Part shown: positions 39,798 through 48,831 of the stretch, piece after piece | Layout of the letters: each line of letters begins with the position of its first letter | Numbering within the stretch: the stretch's first letter is position 1 | Origin: Stenotrophomonas maltophilia | Lineage (GTDB): Bacteria > Pseudomonadota > Gammaproteobacteria > Xanthomonadales > Xanthomonadaceae | Assembly (NCBI GenBank): GCA_002387845.1 | Contig: DGLB01000037.1 | Location: 1-58,296, forward strand | Direction: 5' to 3' | DNA length: 58,296 nt | Notes under the pieces: generated by a model | The model's input: the letters and a program-made list of their open reading frames with translations, nothing else | Database searches by the model: none | What the model was told of the DNA's origin: nothing | Translations under genes and position numbers: made by a program

Positions 39798-41089
39798 TGG
39801 ACCGGCAGCGACGACACCTGCTGCGCGGGGCACTGGCCCTACCGCTGGCAGCCGGCCTGGCGGGCAACGCCATGTCGGCTGAGCCGGCGGTGCTGCCCGC
39901 GCTTGACGGTCGAACCCCGGCGCAGTTGGCCGGGGACGAGGGCTGGTGGGGTCAGGTTCGCGCGTTGTACGACCTCACCGACGAGGTCGTCATGCTCGAC
40001 AACGGCTACTGGGGTGCGATGGCGCGCCCCGTGTTGCAGGCCTATCAGCAGGCCACTGCCACGGTGAACGCCGGCAACGCCTGGTTCGGACGGCGGGCGT
40101 TTCCGCCGCTGTTCGAGCAGGCGCGGTTGCGTTTGGCCGAGGCGCTGGCGGTGGACCCGGACGAGCTGGTGCTGACCCGCGGTGCCACCGAGGCGATGCA
40201 GGTGCTGATCGGCAGCTACCGCCGGCTGCAACCCGGCGACACCGTGCTGTACGCCGATACCGACTACGACAGCATGATCGACGCCATGCAATGGCTGCAG
40301 GCACGGCGTGGCGTGGTTCCGGTGCGCATCGTCCTGCCTGAGCCGTTCGATCACGACGGCATCGTCGAGGCCTACCGGCAGGCGCTGGCGCAGCATCCGC
40401 GTACGCGCCTGCTGCTGCTGACCCAGGTCAACCACCGCAACGGCATGTTGCTGCCGGTGGCGCAGCTCAGTGCAATGGCCCGCGACGCCGGGGTGGATGT
40501 GGTGTTGGATGCCGCGCACGGGATCGGCCAGGTCGATACCCCGCTGCGCGAGCTCGGCGCGGACTTTGTCGGCATCAACCTGCACAAGTGGATCGGCGCA
40601 CCGGTGGGGTTGGGCGCGGTGTACGTAAAGCGGGGCCGGGTGCGTGATCTGGACCCGTACATGGGCGAAGCGGACGGCGATGACCTGCGCACCCGCGTGC
40701 ATACGGGTACGGTCAATTTTGCCGCGGTGATGGCGTTGCCGGTGGCATTGGACCTGCACCAGCGCATTGGGGTTGCCAACAAGCGGGCCCGCCTGCTGCA
40801 TCTGCGCAACCGCTGGCTGGATGCAGTGCGTGACGACGGTCGGATCCAGTTGCTGGCATCGCCGGACGAGCGTCTGTCCAGCGCCATCGCCGGCTTCCGC
40901 CTGCGCGGTCAGACCGGCATGGCGGCGAACGCCGCCACCGCCGAGCGCATGGTCAGGCAATCCGGCGTGTTCGTCGTGCCGCGCGACGGCCTGGCCTCCG
41001 GTGCCTGCCTGCGCGCCACCCCCGGCATCTTCAGCACGCCCGCGCAGATGGACGCGCTGGTCGCTGCGATCCGTGCGGTAGCGCGGTAG
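39797..41089 (+). CDS. Tat-exported PLP-dependent class V aminotransferase-fold enzyme (PvdN-like)
   Basis: A 430-residue PLP enzyme of the isopenicillin-N epimerase/cysteine desulfurase fold. The N-terminus has a twin-arginine signal (RQRRHLLRG, then ALALPLAAGLAGNAMSA), so it should fold with PLP in the cytoplasm and act in the periplasm. The catalytic Lys264 sits in GINLHKWIGAPVGLG; LDAAHGIGQ provides the PLP-nitrogen Asp, and RGATEAMQ the phosphate contact. The best-known exported relative is PvdN, which modifies the glutamate side chain of pyoverdine. Here it is coupled by TGATG to a Fur-regulated receptor, suggesting periplasmic modification of an imported siderophore or its degradation product. 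No desulfurase Cys loop is obvious. Confidence 0.87.
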   Translation: MDRQRRHLLRGALALPLAAGLAGNAMSAEPAVLPALDGRTPAQLAGDEGWWGQVRALYDLTDEVVMLDNGYWGAMARPVLQAYQQATATVNAGNAWFGRRAFPPLFEQARLRLAEALAVDPDELVLTRGATEAMQVLIGSYRRLQPGDTVLYADTDYDSMIDAMQWLQARRGVVPVRIVLPEPFDHDGIVEAYRQALAQHPRTRLLLLTQVNHRNGMLLPVAQLSAMARDAGVDVVLDAAHGIGQVDTPLRELGADFVGINLHKWIGAPVGLGAVYVKRGRVRDLDPYMGEADGDDLRTRVHTGTVNFAAVMALPVALDLHQRIGVANKRARLLHLRNRWLDAVRDDGRIQLLASPDERLSSAIAGFRLRGQTGMAANAATAERMVRQSGVFVVPRDGLASGACLRATPGIFSTPAQMDALVAAIRAVAR

Positions 41090-41094
41090 CGGCG

Positions 41095-41493
41095 TCAGCG
41101 CTTCGCGCAGGCCTTGGCCATGTCGGCCTGGACGCTGTCCGGGGTCTTGCGACCGAAGACCTCGGCGATTTCCTTGCGGGTCTTCAGGTCTTCGCATTGC
41201 TCGGGGTCGACCGAGCCGTCGATGACCGTGCCACGCATGGGCTCCTGATAACGGCCGGCGGCGGCCTGCTGCTGGCGGCGGGCATCCAGCAGGTTGCGCT
41301 CGGCGCGGGTGCGGTCATGCCAGGTCAGGTTGGGATCGCGGGTGATCGGACGGGTGACGCCGGTGTCCTGCTCGGGCGGGCAGGGGACGGTCTGGTAGAT
41401 GGTCTGGCCCTTGTCCGCGCATTTGTACACGCGCTGGGCGTGAGCGCCGCCGGCCAGCGCGCACAGCGCCAGCCCCATGATGATCCGTTTCAT
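41095..41493 (-). CDS. DUF4124 domain-containing exported protein
   Basis: A 132-residue secreted protein. The signal peptide MKRIIMGLALCALAGGAHA is followed by the DUF4124 core RVYKCADKGQTIYQTVPCP (Cys pair likely disulfide-bonded). A charged helical segment and a second Cys pair follow (EQCEDL and KACAKR). AGGGGG lies upstream of ATG 41493. The function is unknown; such proteins are abundant in Xanthomonadaceae envelopes. It is convergent with the PvdN-like gene, five bases away. Confidence 0.85.
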   Translation of the reverse strand: MKRIIMGLALCALAGGAHAQRVYKCADKGQTIYQTVPCPPEQDTGVTRPITRDPNLTWHDRTRAERNLLDARRQQQAAAGRYQEPMRGTVIDGSVDPEQCEDLKTRKEIAEVFGRKTPDSVQADMAKACAKR

Positions 41494-41583
41494 GCCGGCC
41501 CCCTGTGAGCCTGTGTTCCTGAATGGGCGGCAGAATACGCGAACCCCATCACAAAAACACCCGGGCAAAGTGTCAACCGCCGG

Positions 41584-42876
41584 TCACCAGTGCAGCCACA
41601 CCGTCAGCGCATGCAGGGCCAGCCCGATCAGCCCGCCCACCAGGGTCCCGTTGAAGCGGATGAACTGCAGGTCGCGGCCGACGCTGAGCTCGAGTTGTTC
41701 CACCAGGTGGCGCTCGTCCCAACCCTTCACGGTCTGCGCGATGTGGGTGGTGACCCCCTCGCGCAGCCGGCTGGTCAGGCGTTCGGCCCCGTCCATCAGG
41801 TGCTGGTTTAGTGCCTCGCGCAGTGCCGGATCGTTCTGCAGCGCTTCGCCCACGCCGCTCAGACTGCGCCGCAGGTGGCCGGCCAGCGCGGAGTCCTCGC
41901 TGGACAGGTCCGCCCGCAGCGCGGCGTGGATGCGCGCCCACAAGCCCTGTACATAGTCCTGCACGGCCGGGTGGTCGATCACCCGCTGCTTGATCTGCTC
42001 GATCTGTGCGGCCAGGGCAGGATCCTCGCGCAGACGACGGATGTAATCCGCCAGCCAGGTTTCGTAGTCGCGCCGCAGCGGATGCTCAGGTTCGGCGAGA
42101 ATCTGCTGCAGTTCACCAAGAATCGCGTGGGCCAGGCGCCCGGCCAGGCTGTCGCCGATTTCGTCGATCGGTTTGACCCAGTTCACCGTACTGGCAAGCT
42201 TCGGCCATTCGCGCTGGATGTAGCGCACGATCAACCCGGACGCGCGTTCCTTCACCGCCGGCTTGTCGAGCCATTCGCTGACCCGGGTCAGGCCTTCATC
42301 CAGCACCCGCTGATGGCGGTTGTCTGCCGTCAGCAGTCCCAGCAGTTCACCGGCGGTGGCGGCCGCATTCCACTGCCGCAACTGCTGGATCACGAAGCCC
42401 TGGATACTGCGCCGGACCGCGGCCTCATCCAGGAAATCCAGGGCCTGCAACGCCCAGCCGCGTGCCATGTCGGCCAGCATCCGCGCGCGCGCCGGGTCGG
42501 CCAACCAGCTGCCCAGCCGGCTGGCCGGGTCGAACACCTGCAGCCGCGCCAGCAGCGCCTGCGGTTCCAGGAACTGGTCGCGCACGAACACCGCCAGGCT
42601 GTCGGCGATGCGGTCCTTGCTGCGCGGGATGATGGCGGTGTGTGGAATCGGCAGGCCCAGCGGCCGGCGGAACAGCGCCACCACCGCGAACCAGTCGGCC
42701 AGCGCGCCCACCGCCGCGGCTTCGCAGAACGCCGAGACCCAGGCCCAGATGCCGCGCTCGCCGTTGAGGTGGCTGATGATGAAGCCGGCCAGCATGGCCA
42801 GCAGCATCAGCAACGCGATGGCTTTGAGGCGGCGCAGCTGGCCGCGGCGCGGGTCGGGGGCGGAAATGGAATTCAT
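41584..42876 (-). CDS. DUF445 family membrane protein
   Basis: A 430-residue protein of the DUF445 (YjiN/SpoIIR-unrelated) family. Two N-terminal helices (IALLMLLAMLAGFIISHL and WVSAFCEAAAVGALADWFAV) carry the hallmark GALADWFAVVALFRRPLGLP with IPHTAIIP just after. A long amphipathic helical domain follows, with a C-terminal helix (NGTLVGGLIGLALHALTVWL). The family's function is not established. It is monocistronic between the DUF4124 gene and a REP pair. Confidence 0.88.
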   Translation of the reverse strand: MNSISAPDPRRGQLRRLKAIALLMLLAMLAGFIISHLNGERGIWAWVSAFCEAAAVGALADWFAVVALFRRPLGLPIPHTAIIPRSKDRIADSLAVFVRDQFLEPQALLARLQVFDPASRLGSWLADPARARMLADMARGWALQALDFLDEAAVRRSIQGFVIQQLRQWNAAATAGELLGLLTADNRHQRVLDEGLTRVSEWLDKPAVKERASGLIVRYIQREWPKLASTVNWVKPIDEIGDSLAGRLAHAILGELQQILAEPEHPLRRDYETWLADYIRRLREDPALAAQIEQIKQRVIDHPAVQDYVQGLWARIHAALRADLSSEDSALAGHLRRSLSGVGEALQNDPALREALNQHLMDGAERLTSRLREGVTTHIAQTVKGWDERHLVEQLELSVGRDLQFIRFNGTLVGGLIGLALHALTVWLHW

Positions 42877-42927
42877 GTGGCCAGTCTATCGGCCGTCTGA
42901 TGATCGCGCTCTGCACGGCGGCTTTTC

Positions 42928-42998
42928 GTAGAGCCGGGCTCTGCCCGGCTTGCTGAAATCGCGCGCGCTGACGGCAGCCGGGCAGAGCCCGGCTCTAC
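42928..42998. repeat. Inverted pair of SMAG-type REP hairpins (BIME)
   Basis: Forward unit 42928-42950 (GTAG head, AGCCGGGC/GCCCGGCT stem) and inverted unit 42976-42998 (same stem, CTAC end) are separated by 25 bases. They are near-perfect reverse complements of each other and fill the DUF445-ParB gap. Confidence 0.88.
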
Positions 42999-43011
42999 CT
43001 ATGGGTCGCGG

Positions 43012-43881
43012 TCAGGCGTTGGCCGCGCGCAGTTCGGCCAGTTGCTTGCGCAGCGCGTCGTTTTCCAGCGTCAACGCGATCACCCGCTGGCGCAGCTCGG
43101 CCGGACCTTCGCCCAATGCCTCCAGCGCCTCGGCAATCTCCGCTTCACGGCCAGGGTCGGCTTCGAAGTCGGCTTCGGCCGCAGCCAACACCTCCTGTAC
43201 CGGCTTGCGCGGCTTGCGCTTGGCTTCGCGCACGCGCTTGGCGGCCTGCTTCAGTTCGTCCTTGCCGGCGACCGCAGCCGCGCGCTGCTCCTCTTCCGGC
43301 AGGTCGGCCACCGCGGCGGCGGCGCTGATCGAGATCACGCCTGTCTTCACTGCTTCCACCAGTTCCGGCGCGGCCTGCTTGTGGATGCGCTCGATCATGC
43401 CGACCTGGCTGCTGCTCAGGCGGGCCTCGCGCGCCATGTCAGCGCGGCTGACCTTGGGCGCGGGTGCCCACGGCGGGCTGTCTTCGTTGCCCGCACCGGG
43501 GGCTTCGGCGATCTCACCGTCGCTCTCCTGCTGCAGCAGGGCCTGTTCGGCGCGGTGGCGCTCGGCCAGGATGTCGCGCTTGCGCAGCGCCAGCACCCCG
43601 CGCTGGAAGTCGGACACGCTGCGCCGGCCCAGATGCTGTTCGATCATCCACAGGTGCACGTCGTCCATCGACTGGAAGCGGGTGTTCTGCACGGTCTGGA
43701 ACGGCAGGCCGTGCTTCTGGCAGATGCCGTAACGGTTGTGGCCGTCCACCAGCACGTCGTTCCACAGCACCAGTGCATCGCGGCAGCCTTCGGCCAGGAT
43801 GCTGCGTTCGAGCGCCTCGTGTTCGTCCACGGTCAGCGGGTCGATGTAGGCCTTGAGTTCTTCTTTGACGACGATTTCCAT
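43012..43881 (-). CDS. ParB-like nuclease-domain protein, probably not the chromosomal partition protein
   Basis: A 289-residue protein. An N-terminal ParB-like domain has VDGHNRYGICQKHGLPFQTV (about 45-64), resembling the CTP-binding GxxRxxA region but degenerate. A helix-turn-helix-like region follows (VSRADMAREARLSSSQVGMIERI). The C-terminal part is Lys/Glu-rich and probably coiled-coil (ending VIALTLENDALRKQLAELRA). No parA is adjacent and the protein differs in layout from chromosomal ParB, so a role as a DNA-binding accessory or regulator is more likely than chromosome segregation. It is monocistronic. Confidence 0.75.
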   Translation of the reverse strand: MEIVVKEELKAYIDPLTVDEHEALERSILAEGCRDALVLWNDVLVDGHNRYGICQKHGLPFQTVQNTRFQSMDDVHLWMIEQHLGRRSVSDFQRGVLALRKRDILAERHRAEQALLQQESDGEIAEAPGAGNEDSPPWAPAPKVSRADMAREARLSSSQVGMIERIHKQAAPELVEAVKTGVISISAAAAVADLPEEEQRAAAVAGKDELKQAAKRVREAKRKPRKPVQEVLAAAEADFEADPGREAEIAEALEALGEGPAELRQRVIALTLENDALRKQLAELRAANA

Positions 43882-43924
43882 GCAATCCGGTACGCGGGCG
43901 GGACGTGACCCACCATTGTACCGG

Positions 43925-45277
43925 TCACCCCGTGGCCCGGATCATCTCGCCCAGCACGTCGACGATCCGGTCGATCTGGTCGTTGTCGATGATCAGCGGC
44001 GGCGACAGCGCGATCACGTCGCCGGTACAGCGCACCAGCAGCTGGCCGTCGCGGAAGCAGCGCTCGAATACCTCATAGCCGCGGCTGCCCGGGGCGTCCT
44101 TGCGCGCGGCCAGTTCCACCGCGCCGATCAGCCCGAAGTTGCGGATGTCGATCACATTGGGCAGCCCGCGCAGGCTGTGCAGGCGGGTCTGCCAGTACTC
44201 GCCCAGCTCGATGGCACGGTCGAACAGGCCCTCGGCGGCATAGGTGTCCAGCGCGGCCAGCGCCGCCGCGCACGCCAGCGGGTGGGCGGAGTAGGTGTAG
44301 CCGTGGAACAGCTCGATCGCCCCGGGTGGCCCCTGCATGTAGGCACTGTGGATGGCCTCGGAGACCAGGACCGCCCCCATCGGCACCGCCCCGTTGGTCA
44401 GGCCCTTGGCCATCGTCAGCAGGTCCGGGGTGACCCCGAAACGCTGCGCGGCGAAGGCGTTGCCGACCCGGCCGAAACCCGTGATCACCTCGTCGAACAC
44501 CAGCAGGATGCCGTGCTGGTCGCAGATTTCGCGCAGCCGCTGCAGGTAGCCCGGGGCGGGCAGGATCACCCCGGCCGAGCCGGCGATGGGTTCGACGAAC
44601 ACCGCGGCAATGGTCGAGGCGTCGTGCAGCGCGATCAGCCGTTCCAGGTCCTCGGCCAGTTCCGCCCCCTGGCGGGGCAGGCCCGGGCTGAACGCATTGC
44701 GGGACAGGTCCAGGGTGTGGCGCAGGAAGTCGGTGCCGGCCAGCAGTGGGCCGAACGCCTTGCGGTTGTTGGGCAGCCCGCCAATTGACAGGCCGCCAAA
44801 GCCGACCCCGTGGTAGGCCTTCTCACGGCCGATGAAACGGGTGCGCTGGCCTTCGCCGCGCAGGCGGTGGTAGCCCAGCGCGATCTTCATCGCGGTGTCC
44901 ACCGCTTCGGAACCGGAATTGGTGAAGAACACATGGTTGAGCGCGGCCGGGGCCAGTGCCGCCAGCCGCTGCGCCAGCACGAACGGCAGCGGCGTGCCCA
45001 TCTGGAACGGCGGGGCGAAATCCAGCTGCGCGGCCTGTTCCTGGATGGCCTGCACGATGCGCGGACGGGCGTGGCCGGCGTTGCAGCACCACAACCCCGC
45101 GGCACCGTCCAGAATCGGGCGGTCGTCCACGTCGTGGTAGTACATGCCTTCAGCGCGCACCAGCAGGCGCGGTGCGGCCTTGAACTGCCGGTTGGCACTG
45201 AATGGCATCCAGAACGCCTCCAGCGAATCGGGGCGTTGCCGGGACAACGTGGACAGCGGGGTCTGCGCGGACGCCAT
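43925..45277 (-). CDS. bauA: Omega-amino acid (beta-alanine)-pyruvate aminotransferase
   Basis: A 450-residue class III PLP transaminase. EAFWMPFSANRQF at the N-terminus and AGLWCCNAGHARP match beta-alanine/omega-amino acid:pyruvate aminotransferases. TNSGSEAVDTAMK binds PLP phosphate, VFDEVITGFGR has the PLP-nitrogen Asp, and TMAKGLTNGAVPMGAV the catalytic Lys. It transfers amino groups from beta-alanine or terminal diamines to pyruvate, fitting a polyamine-breakdown step beside the aldehyde dehydrogenase gene, from which it is divergent across a 108-base gap. The gap holds a small TCACG/CGTGA dyad and a TATAAC element. The alternative SpuC (putrescine-pyruvate) activity cannot be excluded. 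Confidence 0.85.
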   Translation of the reverse strand: MASAQTPLSTLSRQRPDSLEAFWMPFSANRQFKAAPRLLVRAEGMYYHDVDDRPILDGAAGLWCCNAGHARPRIVQAIQEQAAQLDFAPPFQMGTPLPFVLAQRLAALAPAALNHVFFTNSGSEAVDTAMKIALGYHRLRGEGQRTRFIGREKAYHGVGFGGLSIGGLPNNRKAFGPLLAGTDFLRHTLDLSRNAFSPGLPRQGAELAEDLERLIALHDASTIAAVFVEPIAGSAGVILPAPGYLQRLREICDQHGILLVFDEVITGFGRVGNAFAAQRFGVTPDLLTMAKGLTNGAVPMGAVLVSEAIHSAYMQGPPGAIELFHGYTYSAHPLACAAALAALDTYAAEGLFDRAIELGEYWQTRLHSLRGLPNVIDIRNFGLIGAVELAARKDAPGSRGYEVFERCFRDGQLLVRCTGDVIALSPPLIIDNDQIDRIVDVLGEMIRATG

Positions 45278-45385
45278 CGGTCACTCCGGTCTTGAACAGG
45301 GTGCTCACGACTCTATCGCAGGTGCATCACGGCGCGTCGTGACGGAACCGGTATAACGAGGCCAGATGTTCCAGCGGGAGAGCCG

Positions 45386-46903
45386 ATGAACACCTTGCAT
45401 GAACGCGCCGCGCGCAGCCAGGCGGAATGGCAGCAGCGCGCAGACACGCTGCGTCCGCTGGGGCAGGCCTTCATCGATGGGCGCTATGTGGAGGCCGCCG
45501 ACGGTGCGCGCTTCGACTGCATCAGCCCGGTTGATGGACGGGTGCTGGCCCAGGTTGCCGACTGCGGCATGGCCGATGTGGACCGTGCCGTGGTCGCCGC
45601 GCGACGCAGCTTCGAGGCCGGGCACTGGGCGCGGGCGGCACCGGTAACGCGCAAGCGGGTACTGCTGCGCCTGGCCGACCTGGTCGAGCAGCACGCCGAC
45701 GAACTGGCGCTGCTGGAAACCCTGGACATGGGCAAGCCGGTACGCGACGCCCGTGAGGACGATCTGCCCGGCGCGGTGCGCTGCCTGCGGTGGACCGCCG
45801 AAGCGGTCGACAAGGTGTACGGCGAGATCGCGCCCACCGCCGTGGACACGCTCGGCCTGATCAGCCGCGAGCCGGTGGGCGTGGTAGCGGCGATCGTGCC
45901 CTGGAATTTTCCTTTGCTGATGGCGGCCTGGAAAATCGCGCCGGCGTTGGCGGCGGGCAACTCGGTCATTCTCAAACCCTCGGAACGCTCGCCCTTGAGC
46001 GCCGTGCGCCTGGCCGCGCTGGCGGCCGAGGCCGGCATTCCGGACGGGGTGTTCAATGTGCTGCCGGGGCACGGCCGGCGCACCGGTGAGCCGCTGGCCC
46101 TGCACATGGACGTCGACGCGCTGGCCTTCACCGGCTCCACGGCGGTGGGCCGCACCCTGCTGCAGTGCGCCGGGCGCTCCAACCTCAAGCGGGTCTGGCT
46201 GGAGTGTGGCGGCAAAAGCCCCAATCTGGTGTTTGCCGATGCCCCGGACCTGGATGCCGCCGCCAAGGCGGCGGCCACCGGCATCTTCTACAACCAGGGC
46301 GAAGTCTGCACGGCCGCGTCGCGGCTGCTGGTGCAGCGGTCGGTGCAGGCCGAGTTCGTGCATCGGGTACTGGCGCACGCCGAACACATGCAGCCGGGCC
46401 ATCCGCTGGATCCGCAGGCTCCGATGGGCGCACTGGTCGATGCCGCGCATGCGGGCCGTGTACTCGACTACATCGCCCGCGGCCAGGCCGAAGGAGGGCG
46501 GCTGCTGCTGGGCGGCAAGCGCGTGGAGGTGGTGGCCGGCGGCAGTTATGTACAGCCCACCGTGTTCGATGAAGTGGATGCCCGCCACACCTTGGCGCGC
46601 GAGGAGGTGTTCGGGCCGGTGCTGGCCGTGCAGACCTTCGAACGCGAGGAGGAGGCGCTGCGACTGGCGAATGATTCAGTGTATGGGCTGGCCGCGGGCG
46701 TGTGGACCCGCGACCTGGGCCGGGCCCATCGGGTGGCGCGGCAGCTGCGCGCGGGCAGCGTGTGGGTCAACCAGTGGGACGGCGGCGACATGACCGCGCC
46801 GTTCGGCGGCTACCGGCAGTCCGGAATCGGCCGCGACAAGTCGTTGCATGCGTTCGACAAGTACACCGAGCTGAAGGCGACCTGGATTCATCTGGGCACC
46901 TGA
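45386..46903 (+). CDS. puuC: Aldehyde dehydrogenase (PuuC/AldB-like, gamma-glutamyl-aminobutyraldehyde type)
   Basis: A 505-residue NAD(P)-dependent aldehyde dehydrogenase. VVAAIVPWNFPLLMAAWKIA forms the cofactor site, FTGSTAVGR the Rossmann glycine motif, LECGGKSPN the general-base Glu and NQGEVCTAASR the catalytic Cys. The N-terminal extension and overall pattern resemble PuuC of the gamma-glutamylated putrescine pathway, which oxidises gamma-glutamyl-gamma-aminobutyraldehyde. Divergent from bauA and within 8 kb of puuB/puuA homologues, which supports that role; betaine- or other aldehyde activity is also possible. Confidence 0.85.
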   Translation: MNTLHERAARSQAEWQQRADTLRPLGQAFIDGRYVEAADGARFDCISPVDGRVLAQVADCGMADVDRAVVAARRSFEAGHWARAAPVTRKRVLLRLADLVEQHADELALLETLDMGKPVRDAREDDLPGAVRCLRWTAEAVDKVYGEIAPTAVDTLGLISREPVGVVAAIVPWNFPLLMAAWKIAPALAAGNSVILKPSERSPLSAVRLAALAAEAGIPDGVFNVLPGHGRRTGEPLALHMDVDALAFTGSTAVGRTLLQCAGRSNLKRVWLECGGKSPNLVFADAPDLDAAAKAAATGIFYNQGEVCTAASRLLVQRSVQAEFVHRVLAHAEHMQPGHPLDPQAPMGALVDAAHAGRVLDYIARGQAEGGRLLLGGKRVEVVAGGSYVQPTVFDEVDARHTLAREEVFGPVLAVQTFEREEEALRLANDSVYGLAAGVWTRDLGRAHRVARQLRAGSVWVNQWDGGDMTAPFGGYRQSGIGRDKSLHAFDKYTELKATWIHLGT

Positions 46904-47022
46904 GCATCCACGTCAGCCTGCACCTCGGGCCAATCGATACTTACGGTTGCGCCTGCAACCAACCCCCCGCGCGCGGCAGGCCACGTGGCAGAATCCGGCA
47001 GCTGCCTTTCTGCGTGTAACCG

Positions 47023-48318
47023 ATGTCGACCACCGCCGCTGCAACCGCCGTCAATTCGCCCCGCCGTGTGCTGGCTGCCAGCCTGATCGGTACCACCATC
47101 GAATTCTTCGACTTCTACATCTACGCCACCGCGGCGGTGCTGGTGTTTCCGCATCTGTTCTTCCCGCAGAGCAGTGAAGGGGCGGCGCTGCTGCAGTCCC
47201 TGGCGACCTTCGCGGTGGCGTTCATCGCGCGTCCGGTCGGCTCGGCGGTGTTCGGCCACTACGGCGACCGCATCGGGCGCAAGGCCACCCTGGTGGCCGC
47301 GCTGCTGACCATGGGCGTATCCACCGTGGCCATCGGCTTGCTGCCCACCCATGCCAGCATCGGCCTGGCCGCTCCGGCGCTGCTGGCGTTGTGCCGGTTC
47401 GGCCAGGGCCTGGGGCTGGGTGGCGAGTGGGGCGGCGCGGTGCTGCTGGCCACTGAGAACGCGCCGCCGGGCAAGCGAGCCTGGTACGGCATGTTCCCGC
47501 AGCTGGGCGCGCCGCTGGGCTTCCTGCTGTCGGCCGGCATCTTCCTGCTGCTGGGCAGGCTGATGAGTGATGCCGATTTCCTGCAATGGGGCTGGCGGGT
47601 GCCGTTCCTGGCCAGCTCGCTGCTGGTCGCGGTGGGGCTGTGGGTGCGCCTGAACATTCACGAGACCCCGCAGTTCCAGGCCGCACTGGACCGCAACGAG
47701 CGCGTGCGGCTGCCGATGTGGACGGTGCTGCGCCACCACCCGCTGACCCTGCTGCTGGGCACGCTGGGGGCGTTCGCCACCTTCGTGCTGTTCTACCTGA
47801 TGACGGTGTTCACCCTGGGCTACGGCACCACCGTGCTGCATTACAGCCGCGAGCAGTTCCTGTTGATGCAGATGGTCGGCATTCTGTTCTTCGCGGCCGG
47901 CATTCCGCTGTCGGCGCTGTACGGCGACCGCTGGGGCACGCGCCGCACCATGATTGTGGCCAGTGGCCTGATCCTGGGCTTCGGCGTGGTGTTCGCGCCG
48001 CTGTTCCAGGCCGGCAGCCCGTGGATGGTGGTCGGGTTCCTGTCGCTGGGCCTGTTCCTGATGGGGCTCACCTACGGCCCCTGCGGCACCTTCCTGGCCG
48101 AAATCTATCCGGTGCAGGTTCGCTACACCGGGGCCTCGCTGTCGTTCAACATCGCCGGCATTCTCGGTGCCGCGCCGGCCCCGTATGTGGCCACGTGGCT
48201 GGCCGAACGCTTCGGCCTGCTCGCAGTAGGCTATTACCTGTGCCTGACCGCCCTGGTCACCCTGCTGGCGTTGCTGGCGATGAGCCGGCGCGCCGCGCTC
48301 AGCCAAACAGCCGCTTGA
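47023..48318 (+). CDS. MFS transporter, metabolite:H+ symporter (MHS) family
   Basis: A 431-residue, 12-helix transporter. The MHS-family N-terminus is GTTIEFFDFYIYATAAVLVF. The loop 2-3 signature is GHYGDRIGRKATL, with RFGQGLGLGGEWGGAVLLA after helix 4 and YGDRWGTRRTMI in the matching loop 8-9. MHS carriers import organic acids, betaines or shikimate-like compounds with protons; the substrate is unknown. It lies 120 bases after the aldehyde dehydrogenase and may belong to the same unit. Its last 20 bases overlap the convergent hemerythrin gene. Confidence 0.88.
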   Translation: MSTTAAATAVNSPRRVLAASLIGTTIEFFDFYIYATAAVLVFPHLFFPQSSEGAALLQSLATFAVAFIARPVGSAVFGHYGDRIGRKATLVAALLTMGVSTVAIGLLPTHASIGLAAPALLALCRFGQGLGLGGEWGGAVLLATENAPPGKRAWYGMFPQLGAPLGFLLSAGIFLLLGRLMSDADFLQWGWRVPFLASSLLVAVGLWVRLNIHETPQFQAALDRNERVRLPMWTVLRHHPLTLLLGTLGAFATFVLFYLMTVFTLGYGTTVLHYSREQFLLMQMVGILFFAAGIPLSALYGDRWGTRRTMIVASGLILGFGVVFAPLFQAGSPWMVVGFLSLGLFLMGLTYGPCGTFLAEIYPVQVRYTGASLSFNIAGILGAAPAPYVATWLAERFGLLAVGYYLCLTALVTLLALLAMSRRAALSQTAA

Positions 48319-48760
48319 CCGTGCGGCTGAGCCAGCCGCCCTGTTCGTGTTCGCGCGCGAACTTGTTCAGGTGTGCCTTGACCGCCGGCGCGTAGGCCTG
48401 GTCGTCGCCGCGGATGTGGTTGAACAGCCAGCGCGACAGCATGTTGCGCAGCTCGTCGGTCACGTCTTCGCCCGCCTGGAAACGCATCCGGTATTCGAGC
48501 ACGCGCTTGCCGAAGATTTCATGCACGCGCTTGTGCGCGGCGCAGAACGGGTAGCCGGCTTCCTCCATCAGCTCTTCTTCGAACGCGAAGTGCGACATCG
48601 TGTAGTCGATCAGCTCGTCGATCACCTCCGCCACCGCCAGCCGGTGCATGCTGGTCTGCGCTGCGTGCAGATGGTTGAGCATCTCCACGATCCGCATATG
48701 CTGGTGGTCGATGACGTCGATCCCCGTGTTGAGATCGTCCTGCCAGACCAGTACTGCCAT
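48299..48760 (-). CDS. Bacteriohemerythrin
   Basis: A 153-residue four-helix O2-binding di-iron protein. Ligand positions are recognisable: His in DVIDHQHMR, HFAFEEELM (His and Glu), HKRVHEIF (His) and WLFNHIRGDDQAY (His and Asp). It is a single-domain type likely to buffer or sense oxygen or NO in the cytoplasm. It lies 71 bases downstream of the minus-strand GGDEF gene and may be co-transcribed with it. It overlaps the MFS gene's 3' end by 20 bases in antisense. Confidence 0.93.
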   Translation of the reverse strand: MAVLVWQDDLNTGIDVIDHQHMRIVEMLNHLHAAQTSMHRLAVAEVIDELIDYTMSHFAFEEELMEEAGYPFCAAHKRVHEIFGKRVLEYRMRFQAGEDVTDELRNMLSRWLFNHIRGDDQAYAPAVKAHLNKFAREHEQGGWLSRTVKRLFG

Positions 48761-48831
48761 GTCGCGCTCCCTGTGCGATTGCCTTCGGGAGTCACTCTAG
48801 GCAGGGGCCTGCGCCCCTGCGTTGATCTGGA

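Noticed and set aside
37956..39833. 625-codon open frame antisense to the TonB receptor
   Set aside because: Composition is typical of a complementary-strand shadow and the receptor has complete plug and barrel features.
43012..43881. Chromosome or plasmid partition locus with origin
   Set aside because: No parA, parS-like repeats or replication gene is nearby and the ParB motif is degenerate.
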